From the NCBI GenBank assembly GCA_013138705.1, contig WTCF01000004.1, positions 1 to 7,469 on the forward strand: a DNA stretch of 7,469 nt, read 5' to 3'. Source of the stretch: Deltaproteobacteria bacterium. GTDB lineage: Bacteria; Desulfobacterota; Dissulfuribacteria; Dissulfuribacterales; UBA3076. A model generated the notes under the pieces. The model was not told where the DNA came from. It saw only the letters and a program-made list of their open reading frames with translations, and did no database searches. Position numbers and translations under genes: made by a program. Of the stretch, positions 1 to 4,909 are shown piece by piece. Position 1 is the first letter of the stretch. Every line of letters starts with the position of its first letter.

Positions 1-592
1 GGGATGATAGTCCCCTTCCGTGAACAAAGGCAACGCATCTCTTGTTCTCTAAAAGGGCTTGGGCAAGAAAATCCTCACATGCTGAAAGGGCCGCGACTGA
101 GTCCATGCCATGCAATTCACAATAGGCTTGAACTGCAAAGGCCCCCTTGTGAAGTCTGCTCGTAAGTTCAGGATTATTACCGGTCCAGGTCCATTCCACG
201 TATTCAGGAGTGTGATGAACAGGCAAAGGCTTTTTGCCGTCAACAAGGGCCTTAAGCTCCTTGAATATCAATGTTTGTTCATCCTCATGTATAAAGGCGG
301 ATTTTTTTGGGGATGGATTTGAGGCCTCTTTGATTTTGGTCGAGTCCAGCGGTTTTACGTCTGTTGTGGCCTTGAGGAAGAGTTTTGTTTCTTGATATTC
401 ACGAGTCAGCTCCGGCAATGAGGGTTCCTTCTCCGGACAGTTCGTGTGTCTGTTATTGGCTGAAGAATTCTCCTTTGTTAAAAGTGCGTGCTTTTTCGCC
501 TTTGAGATCAATTGTCCCAAATCTGAAAAAGGTCGAATTGCCAGGGGCTCAGTATTCCTGTTTGGTTGTTGATGCCATCCGTTGTCTTGCAT
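1..592 (-). CDS. Smr-domain protein (SmrA/SmrB-like), C-terminus cut by window edge
   Basis: The minus strand from ATG at 592-590 stays open to base 1, giving 197 residues with the C-terminus outside the window. Residues about 1-125 are polar, rich in Lys/Glu/Asn, and look disordered. Residues about 145-197 match the start of a Smr domain: a basic LHKG segment, then ELHGMD at 159-164 (the DLHG motif of the family, with Glu for Asp), a helix, and FVHGRG at 189-194 (the HGxG motif). Smr domains are nucleases or nucleic-acid binders; E. coli SmrB cleaves mRNA at collided ribosomes, and the MutS2 Smr domain acts on DNA or ribosomes. The overall layout (linker plus one C-terminal Smr domain) resembles stand-alone proteobacterial SmrA/SmrB rather than MutS2. 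AAGGGG lies about 8 nt before the ATG. A GTG three codons upstream is in frame, and a TAG further up closes the frame. Family assignment is firm; the substrate is not known. Confidence 0.85.
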   Translation of the reverse strand, partial: MQDNGWHQQPNRNTEPLAIRPFSDLGQLISKAKKHALLTKENSSANNRHTNCPEKEPSLPELTREYQETKLFLKATTDVKPLDSTKIKEASNPSPKKSAFIHEDEQTLIFKELKALVDGKKPLPVHHTPEYVEWTWTGNNPELTSRLHKGAFAVQAYCELHGMDSVAALSACEDFLAQALLENKRCVAFVHGRGLSS

Positions 593-729
593 CTTATGCA
601 CCCCTTCATAGACAATGTTGAATTTTGAATGCTAAATGCTAAATTGTGGAAAAGGATTTAAAAAACATATACCTTAATTCAACATTCAAAATTCAAAATT
701 CAAAATTTATTGTGCATCAGATTTGGTTT
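593..729. repeat. A/T-rich spacer with 14-bp inverted repeat and ATTCAAA tandem units
   Basis: This is the gap between mobB and the Smr gene. The sequence TTGAATTTTGAATG at 618-631 is an exact reverse complement of 683-696. The right arm lies in a run of ATTCAAA-type units at 684-706, and a short GCTAAAT pair lies at 631-644. The two arms could form a hairpin in RNA or DNA. There is no U-tract after it on the minus strand, so it is not a standard intrinsic terminator. The motif resembles the other intergenic repeats in this window. Confidence 0.6.
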
Positions 730-1380
730 TTAGCCGGGCCCTTTTATGCGGATCTCCAGTTTTTGTGCGCCCTGGGTAAATTTCAGGCAGTTAATAAAGC
801 CTAAGATTATACCCTTTAGTGAGTTGCGGACAAAGTTATTTAAAGAGATCTCACGACCATCTACGAACAGGCACACTTCATCTTTCTTATCGTTTAAAAA
901 GCTGTTTTCTATAAAATCTGTGAGTTCTGCAATCCGGCTGGTTTTAAAAATCTTATCAAATGATACTTCATAATCCGACACCACAGCCCTTACATCGGAA
1001 ACCGACTCGCGAAGTGGTTCTTTAGATTCGTCAGCCCTGGTGACCTCGATCTTCGGTATCCCTGATGCGTGCTTGAACCCTTCGCCAATCACCAGGTCCG
1101 CATCAGGAAAAAGTCGAAAGGCCAGATGTTTCAGATTCTCTCCAGTATTTTCTTGAAACAGGATCAGCTCATCAGGGCATATTAGGGCTACGGATTCTAT
1201 GCCATCTTTTCCATACAAATAAGAGTCCGAACCAGGGGAATCAAGATTTAGGCCTCTATGCTTGGTTGATTTAATCACAGCTATTTTATATCCCCTGTCG
1301 CGCAGTCTTCGTACTACTTCTCTGATTACAGTGGTTTTACCGGAATTGTGCCAGCCGATGAATGTCAAGATTGGTGTCAT
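730..1380 (-). CDS. mobB: Molybdopterin-guanine dinucleotide biosynthesis adaptor protein MobB
   Basis: MobB is a small P-loop GTP-binding protein that works with MobA to attach GMP to molybdopterin, forming the bis-MGD cofactor of DMSO-reductase-family enzymes such as formate dehydrogenases and nitrate reductases. The 216-residue protein has a Walker A motif GWHNSGKTT at 9-17, the family segment KHxxxxxDxxGxDS near 40-53, and the DLVIGEGFK...PKIEV segment at 95-113. Residues about 168-213 form an extra C-terminal module (CLFVDGREISLNNFV, then a hydrophobic GIILGFINCLK stretch and an LEIRI strand) beyond the roughly 170-residue E. coli protein. I recall similar tails in MobB proteins of sulfate reducers. 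AGAGAGG (1390-1396) lies about 9 nt before the ATG and supports this start. No mobA or molybdoenzyme gene is in view. The Smr gene follows on the same strand and may share a transcript. Confidence 0.95.
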   Translation of the reverse strand: MTPILTFIGWHNSGKTTVIREVVRRLRDRGYKIAVIKSTKHRGLNLDSPGSDSYLYGKDGIESVALICPDELILFQENTGENLKHLAFRLFPDADLVIGEGFKHASGIPKIEVTRADESKEPLRESVSDVRAVVSDYEVSFDKIFKTSRIAELTDFIENSFLNDKKDEVCLFVDGREISLNNFVRNSLKGIILGFINCLKFTQGAQKLEIRIKGPG

Positions 1381-1407
1381 TTTGAGAATCCTCTCTGCAG
1401 ATTCATA

Positions 1408-1449
1408 TCACAATGCCTCAATATCCTCAAATTTAGGGGTGTATGACAT
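1408..1449 (-). other. Possible short leader ORF upstream of mobB (13 codons)
   Basis: A short reading frame MSYTPKFEDIEAL runs on the minus strand and stops 27 nt before the mobB ATG. GGGGAG precedes its ATG closely, and an in-frame ATG further up (1471-1473) would make it 21 codons. It could be a leader peptide or upstream ORF whose translation affects mobB, or simply chance. No family is recognisable in so short a peptide. Confidence 0.2.
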
Positions 1450-1804
1450 ATGCTCCCCTCGTTCTATTCTCATGCCTTCTCTATTCAGAACTCACGAATC
1501 AAGGGCTTAGATTTTCCCTGAACCCTGAACCCCTGGCCCAGACCTGGTTTAGCAATCTTTTTCATAGAATCCTCGGGCGTAGTGTTCAGGAGAAATGTGC
1601 TAAAGCGTACGTTATGTCGCACCAGGGCAGGCTTTGAACCTGTGAACGGTTACACAAGTTTGTCACATAATATTCTGTCATACAATGATAAGAGTTGCCT
1701 TGTTAAATAATTGGCATTAATTTAGCGAAAATCCCAAAATCAATTTTACTCCAAAACTGATGTAGCAAATTGCAGGTACAAAACGTATTGTAGCCGTTCA
1801 TGGC

Positions 1805-1940
1805 TTGAAACTTGAAATTGGAAAGTAGAAATTCGGGTAAGTGGAACAAAAAGGTTCAAAATATTGTAGTTTATCATATAATATGATCATCTGAAACAGT
1901 ACAAAAGCATGAAGGCCAAATTTCCAATTTCTAATTTCAA
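1805..1940. repeat. Imperfect 20-bp inverted repeat (TTTCCAATTTC type)
   Basis: Bases 1805-1824 (TTGAAACTTGAAATTGGAAA) match the reverse complement of 1921-1940 at 18 of 20 positions. The core GAAATTGGAAA / TTTCCAATTTC (1814-1824 and 1921-1931) is exact. The arms enclose about 96 bp of A/T-rich sequence. The same TTTCCAATTTC words recur at 4478-4505, which points to a dispersed intergenic repeat family in this genome. Confidence 0.65.
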
Positions 1941-1976
1941 CGTTCCGTTAAATATCTGTAGATAGAATGATGAAAG

Positions 1977-2954
1977 GTGGATAAGGTGTCTCGTTTTCGT
2001 CCAATTGCCTTAGTGACAGATCCAAGATACCTCGATCACGATACGGCAAATTCCCTTCATCCTGAGATTCCTGCTCGGCTGGAAGGCTTACTTAAGCGTC
2101 TTGAGTCCAGTCCTTTGGCACCATATTTAAAAAAGATAAGCCCAAGAAAGGCTGAAATGAATAGGGTACTGGCTGTCCATGATGAGGACTATCTCTCCAG
2201 CTTTGAAGGGACCTGTATTTCCGGTCGCGAGTTCTTCGGACATCCGGACAACCGTCTCGGATATCATTCCTATGAAATAGCACTCCTGGCTGCAGGAGGA
2301 TGTCTGAGCGGGATAGATATTATTGAGAATGGTGAGTCGGAGTTGGTATTTTGTTGCATTCGACCTCCTGGACACCATGCAGAGAGGGCGCAAGCGCTCG
2401 GCTTCTGTTTTCTTAACAACATAGCTATTGCCGCCAGGTACTGGAAAGATGTTTACAGTAAAGAGAGAATCCTTATTATTGACTGGGATGCCCACCATGG
2501 AAACGGCATACAGGAAATTTTCGACCAAGATCCCGATGTATTTTACATCAGTATACACGAGCACCCTACATTTAGTTTCCCGGGGACCGGCTATGCAAAC
2601 GAGACGGGGACCGGGCCGGGTGAAGGAGCAACCTTGAACATTCCTTTGCCCCCGGGTTCAGGAGATGAGGCAATCCTTAATGCCTTGAAGGGACCTGCAG
2701 GAGAAGCTGTCAAAAAGTTCAGGCCGGAAGCCATTATTGTGGCTGCCGGCTTTGATGCCCATGTAATGGACGACATGTCAGGCCTTGCATATACGACTAA
2801 ACTCTATGGTTACCTTGGCACCTTCATGGCCTTCTGGGCAGAACGATATTGCCAAGGAAAAGTTTTGTCTATTTTAGAAGGCGGTTATCATCCTGAGGCT
2901 TTGCCGGCTAGTGTGGAAGCCTATCTTGCCGGTCTTTCCGTTTGTATAGATTGA
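1977..2954 (+). CDS. acuC-like: Zinc-dependent deacetylase, class II HDAC/AcuC-like family
   Basis: This gene encodes a 325-residue cytoplasmic deacetylase of the arginase/deacetylase fold, which removes acyl groups from lysines or from small acetylated amines. All catalytic features are present: RPPGHHA at 129-135 (the His pair H133/H134), GFCFLNN at 142-148, DWDAHHGNG at 169-177 with zinc ligands D171 and H173, AGFDAH at 257-262 with zinc ligand D260, and EGGYHP at 301-306 with the transition-state Tyr304. Length fits the family. The start is a GTG at 1977. A second in-frame GTG at 1986 has the better-spaced AAAGGTGG site (1973-1980) and may be the true start, which would make 322 residues. 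The next gene, an AcuB-like protein, lies 12 bp on, so the pair is very likely one operon. In B. subtilis AcuC deacetylates and reactivates acetyl-CoA synthetase; that target is inference here, and acetylpolyamine amidohydrolase activity is an alternative. Confidence 0.93.
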   Translation: MDKVSRFRPIALVTDPRYLDHDTANSLHPEIPARLEGLLKRLESSPLAPYLKKISPRKAEMNRVLAVHDEDYLSSFEGTCISGREFFGHPDNRLGYHSYEIALLAAGGCLSGIDIIENGESELVFCCIRPPGHHAERAQALGFCFLNNIAIAARYWKDVYSKERILIIDWDAHHGNGIQEIFDQDPDVFYISIHEHPTFSFPGTGYANETGTGPGEGATLNIPLPPGSGDEAILNALKGPAGEAVKKFRPEAIIVAAGFDAHVMDDMSGLAYTTKLYGYLGTFMAFWAERYCQGKVLSILEGGYHPEALPASVEAYLAGLSVCID

Positions 2955-2960
2955 AAGGAG
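2955..2960 (+). promoter_or_regulatory. Ribosome binding site of the AcuB-like gene
   Basis: AAGGAG follows directly after the deacetylase stop codon and stands 6 nt before the ATG at 2967. It fixes the start of the CBS-ACT gene and supports co-translation with the deacetylase from one mRNA. Confidence 0.85.
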
Positions 2961-2966
2961 TTTAGA

Positions 2967-3650
2967 ATGTACATATTACGTCACATGACTCCTGCCCCAT
3001 TGACTGTGGAGGCGGATGTCCTGATTCCTGAGGCCCGTGAAATCCTGCGCTCTAACCGTTTTCGTCACTTGCCGGTAATAGACAAAGACTGGCGCCTTGT
3101 GGGAATGGTGACAGACAGGGATATAAGATCTGCTTACCCGTCATCCGTATTGTCCGGGGAAGATCGGAAACACGAGTTGGAACAAGTGTCCAAGACCCCT
3201 GTCAGTGAGATCATGAGCACTGATCTCGTAAACCTCCTTCCTCATTCAACCATAGATGATGCGCTCCTGCTCCTGGAAAAGAAAAGGGTTGGGGCAATCC
3301 CTGTATTGGACGAAAAGGGTGTAATTGTGGGAATTTTCTCCATGCGGGACTTGATAAGGGCATACAAAAGAATATTCGGACTTGCAGAGAAGGGCAGCTC
3401 ACTTGTTACCATACGAGACGATGGGAGGCCTAATGTCCTGGCAAGGATAGTCAAAATCCTTGAGCAAAAAGGAATTCCTTTTACAAGACTTAGCAGGACC
3501 AAGTTGACCGAAGATGAAAAAAGCCCTGTAATAGTGTATATCAGGGTCCAGACTTATAACATAAGTGCAGTCCATTCTATTCTTGTTAGTGCCGGATTTG
3601 AGCTTGTGGATCCGGAACCCTTGTTGCCTGAGGACATAAATCCCTCTTAA
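2967..3650 (+). CDS. acuB-like: AcuB-like protein: two CBS domains plus a C-terminal ACT-like domain
   Basis: The protein is 227 residues with no membrane segment or signal peptide. Residues about 5-57 form CBS domain 1 (RFRHLPVIDKDWRLVGMVTDRDI). Residues about 80-135 form CBS domain 2 (VSEIMST, then RVGAIPVLDEKGVIVGIFSMRDL). Residues about 143-215 look like an ACT domain (VLARIVKILEQKGIPFTRLS, later VHSILVSAGFELV). Paired CBS domains bind adenine nucleotides (AMP, ATP, SAM), and ACT domains bind small ligands such as amino acids, so a ligand-sensing regulatory role is likely. The CBS-CBS-ACT order is that of B. subtilis AcuB, encoded in the acetoin utilisation operon with the deacetylase AcuC. 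Here it likewise directly follows a deacetylase gene, and I infer that it senses energy or metabolite state for that enzyme. No acuA gene is seen nearby. Confidence 0.9.
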   Translation: MYILRHMTPAPLTVEADVLIPEAREILRSNRFRHLPVIDKDWRLVGMVTDRDIRSAYPSSVLSGEDRKHELEQVSKTPVSEIMSTDLVNLLPHSTIDDALLLLEKKRVGAIPVLDEKGVIVGIFSMRDLIRAYKRIFGLAEKGSSLVTIRDDGRPNVLARIVKILEQKGIPFTRLSRTKLTEDEKSPVIVYIRVQTYNISAVHSILVSAGFELVDPEPLLPEDINPS

Positions 3651-3740
3651 TCAGCTATTTCCATTATTGGTTTAAATCTGCTCACCACTGAAAATAACCC
3701 ACCCGTAACTATGAATTATAGCACTTAGCCATTCACTGTT

Positions 3741-4196
3741 ATGCTTGATGATGTGAAATACATGGAGCTGGCCCTTGAGCAGGCCGGGGTAGCAGCCAGG
3801 CAGGGTGAGGTGCCTGTGGGCGCAGTGCTTGTTGATGAAAGGGGCCAAGTACTGGCCAAGGCCGGCAATATGTCCGTGAAACAGTGTGATCCTACGGCGC
3901 ATGCCGAAATTCTGGTCTTGAGACAAGGTGCAAAAAAAGTCGGCAGCTACAGGCTGACCGGCACTACTCTGTATGTTACAATAGAACCGTGTTTCATGTG
4001 TGCCGGGGCCATGGTCCTTGCCCGGATAAAGCGGCTGGTTTACGGTGCCCAGGATCCTAAGACTGGTGCGTGTGGTACGCTTTATAATATTGTTCAAGAC
4101 TCAAGGTTGAACCACCATCTGGAGGTGAGCCAAGGCATACTCGCAGAGGAGTGCCGATCGCTGATCCAAGCCTTTTTTCAGAAAAGGCGCAAGTAA
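3741..4196 (+). CDS. tadA: tRNA-specific adenosine deaminase TadA
   Basis: TadA deaminates adenosine 34 to inosine in the anticodon of tRNA-Arg(ACG), letting one tRNA read CGU, CGC and CGA. The 151-residue protein has the full cytidine-deaminase-like zinc site: HAE at 54-56 (H54 zinc ligand, E56 proton shuttle) and PCxxC at 83-87 (C84, C87). Other family marks are GEVPVGAVLV (22-31), DPTAHAEI (50-57), GSYRLTGTTLYVTIEPC (68-84), GAQDPKTGACGTLYN (102-116) and RLNHH (122-126). The conserved active-site Asn is present (N43), although the usual GHNR segment reads AGNMS. The start rests on homology: the ATG has no recognisable Shine-Dalgarno site, and ATG at 3762 is a possible shorter start. A 90-bp gap separates it from the AcuB-like gene. 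The stop codon is 11 bp before a tRNA-Ser gene, so these two are probably co-transcribed. Confidence 0.96.
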   Translation: MLDDVKYMELALEQAGVAARQGEVPVGAVLVDERGQVLAKAGNMSVKQCDPTAHAEILVLRQGAKKVGSYRLTGTTLYVTIEPCFMCAGAMVLARIKRLVYGAQDPKTGACGTLYNIVQDSRLNHHLEVSQGILAEECRSLIQAFFQKRRK

Positions 4197-4207
4197 ATTT
4201 GAGTTAC

Positions 4208-4301
4208 GGAGAGGTACCGAAGTGGTCATAACGGGGGCGACTCGAAATCGTCTATACGTCCAAAAGGCGTAACGTGGGTTCGAATCCCACCCTCTCCGCC
4301 A
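4208..4301 (+). tRNA. tRNA-Ser, anticodon CGA (reads UCG), CCA encoded
   Basis: This is a 94-nt class II tRNA. The acceptor stem GGAGAGG (4208-4214) pairs with CCTCTCC (4291-4297), followed by discriminator G and an encoded CCA. The D stem is CCG/CGG. The anticodon stem GGCGA/TCGTC closes the loop CTCGAAA with anticodon CGA. A long variable arm ACGTC-CAAAA-GGCGT marks a serine tRNA. The T arm is GTGGG-TTCGAAT-CCCAC. It sits 11 bp after tadA and may be processed from the tadA transcript, since I see no promoter in that gap. Confidence 0.97.
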
Positions 4302-4309
4302 GGGAATTT

Positions 4310-4341
4310 GGTGATTTGGTGATTTAGTGATTTGGTGATTT
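4310..4341 (+). repeat. Four tandem 8-bp units GGTGATTT
   Basis: GGTGATTT is repeated at 4310-4317, 4318-4325, 4326-4333 (first base A) and 4334-4341. The array starts 8 bp after the CCA end of the first tRNA-Ser. A short tandem array like this can vary in copy number by slippage. No function is visible. Confidence 0.85.
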
Positions 4342-4355
4342 AAATAGGGATAATT

Positions 4356-4569
4356 GGCATCCTTCATTCACCAGTTTACACTTTTTTCGAAAAAGTGTGT
4401 ATTGTCGAATTGAATGCCGATGTCGAAACTGGAAATTTGAAATTAGAAATTAGGTAACGCATCTACATCTTTGTATTTTTCCAATTTCAAGTTTCCAATT
4501 TCAAATTTCACTGCCAAAACACAAGATCAATAAAGTGTAAACTACTTTTGACTTGTCATGAAGGATGCC
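4356..4569. repeat. Nested inverted-repeat element (MITE-like), about 214 bp
   Basis: Three exact arm pairs are nested around one centre. Outer arm GGCATCCTTCAT is 4356-4367 against 4558-4569. Middle arm AGTTTACACTTT is 4373-4384 against 4532-4543. Inner arm GAAATTTGAAATT is 4432-4444 against 4497-4509. ATAATT stands directly left of the element (4350-4355) and again 2 nt to its right (4572-4577), which could be a target-site duplication, though the motif is A/T-rich and short. The left arm can also fold on itself (ACACTTTTT-TCG-AAAAAGTGT, 4378-4398). The spacer codes for no protein. It may be a non-autonomous mobile element remnant or a structured intergenic repeat. Confidence 0.7.
4378..4398 (+). 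other. Local hairpin in the left arm of the inverted-repeat element
   Basis: ACACTTTTT (4378-4386) and AAAAAGTGT (4390-4398) form a perfect 9-bp stem with a 3-nt loop. It is followed by GTATTG rather than a U-run on the plus strand, so termination of the tadA/tRNA transcript here is possible but weakly supported. It competes with pairing of 4373-4384 to 4532-4543. Confidence 0.4.
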
Positions 4570-4576
4570 GAATAAT
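4548..4576 (+). promoter_or_regulatory. Candidate sigma70 promoter P1 for tRNA-Ser(GGA)-ffs-dnaX
   Basis: TTGACT (4548-4553) and AATAAT (4571-4576) are 17 bp apart, and each matches 5 of 6 consensus bases. The -35 lies in the asymmetric bulge between the outer and middle right arms of the inverted-repeat element, and the -10 overlaps the right ATAATT direct repeat. Transcription would run into the second tRNA-Ser gene at 4657. Confidence 0.5.
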
Positions 4577-4583
4577 TCAAATA

Positions 4584-4613
4584 TTGACTTGCAAAGGCTC
4601 ATAATAGTATAGG
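4584..4613 (+). promoter_or_regulatory. Candidate sigma70 promoter P2 for tRNA-Ser(GGA)-ffs-dnaX
   Basis: TTGACT (4584-4589) is followed after 18 bp by TATAGG (4608-4613). The first 8 bases, TTGACTTG, repeat those of the upstream candidate 36 bp earlier. A start near 4620 would leave a short leader before the tRNA at 4657. Tandem promoters are common before stable RNA genes. Confidence 0.5.
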
Positions 4614-4656
4614 TATATCGGTTCAGCTATGAGGAGCCATGGTTGGGAGTCGATGT

Positions 4657-4752
<96 letters not shown>

Positions 4753-4775
4753 ATATTTTAAGAATACAACAGTTT

Positions 4776-4877
4776 GATAGCCGGGTCCTGCGCAACGAAA
4801 CCCTGCGAACCCCGCCAGGTCCGGAAGGAAGCAACGGCAGTAGGGCCCTTCGTGTGTCGCAGGGGTGCCTGGCTATC
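4776..4877 (+). ncRNA. ffs: Bacterial small SRP RNA (4.5S type)
   Basis: The RNA scaffold of the signal recognition particle binds Ffh and directs ribosomes making membrane proteins to FtsY. The near-universal domain IV core CAGGTCCGGAAGGAAGCA is at 4816-4833, with a GGAA tetraloop at 4823-4826. Outer pairing gives one long hairpin: GATAGCC (4776-4782) with GGCTATC (4871-4877), CCTGCG (4787-4792) with CGCAGG (4858-4863), and ACGAA (4795-4799) with TTCGT (4849-4853). At about 102 nt it is the small type without an Alu domain. It lies 26 bp after tRNA-Ser(GGA) and 32 bp before dnaX, the same order as scr-dnaX in B. subtilis. Confidence 0.95.
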
Positions 4878-4885
4878 ATTTTTTT
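4864..4885 (+). terminator. 3' end of SRP RNA stem plus T7 run: possible intrinsic terminator
   Basis: The closing stem of the SRP RNA (GATAGCC with GGCTATC at 4871-4877) is followed by A and seven T residues (4879-4885). This has the form of a rho-independent terminator. Because dnaX starts only 24 bp later and no promoter is visible between, some read-through or an internal promoter must feed dnaX. Confidence 0.55.
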
Positions 4886-4909
4886 CCAGAGAGCAACTTA
4901 TCTTAATTC

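Larger units (their letters stand above)
1381..1976. other. Gene-poor divergent spacer between mobB and acuC-like gene
   Basis: I see no convincing gene over these 596 bases apart from the doubtful 13-codon ORF next to mobB. Open frames on both strands lack family resemblance and ribosome sites. The half near mobB has mixed composition with a small CCCTGAA duplication (1516-1529). The half near the deacetylase (about 1640-1976) is strongly A/T-rich and holds an inverted repeat plus the odd palindrome ATCATAT-A-ATATGAT near 1874-1888. The genes diverge from here, so promoters for both directions must lie in it, but I could not pick out a clear -35/-10 pair. Confidence 0.6.

Noticed and set aside
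385..621. Plus-strand ORF of 78 codons, and smaller ORFs at 49-322
   Set aside because: They are shadows of the minus-strand Smr gene, whose frame shows clear Smr motifs.
1443..1637. Plus-strand ORF of 64 codons in the mobB upstream region
   Set aside because: No ribosome site and no family resemblance, and the region includes repeat-like sequence.
1621..1660. tRNA-like T-arm CAGG-TTCAAAG-CCTG on the minus strand
   Set aside because: No matching acceptor stem or anticodon arm was found at tRNA distance.
1381..1660. Possible molybdenum-cofactor riboswitch upstream of mobB
   Set aside because: I could not recognise the conserved motif pattern. A covariance search would decide it.
4310..4341. 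CRISPR-like array in the tandem GGTGATTT repeats
   Set aside because: The units are 8 bp with no spacers, so this is a simple tandem repeat.
4101..4367. Minus-strand ORF of 88 codons with the phrase RRGWDSNPR
   Set aside because: This is the antisense of tRNA-Ser(CGA) and the tadA end; such peptides are a well-known spurious translation of tRNA-Ser genes.
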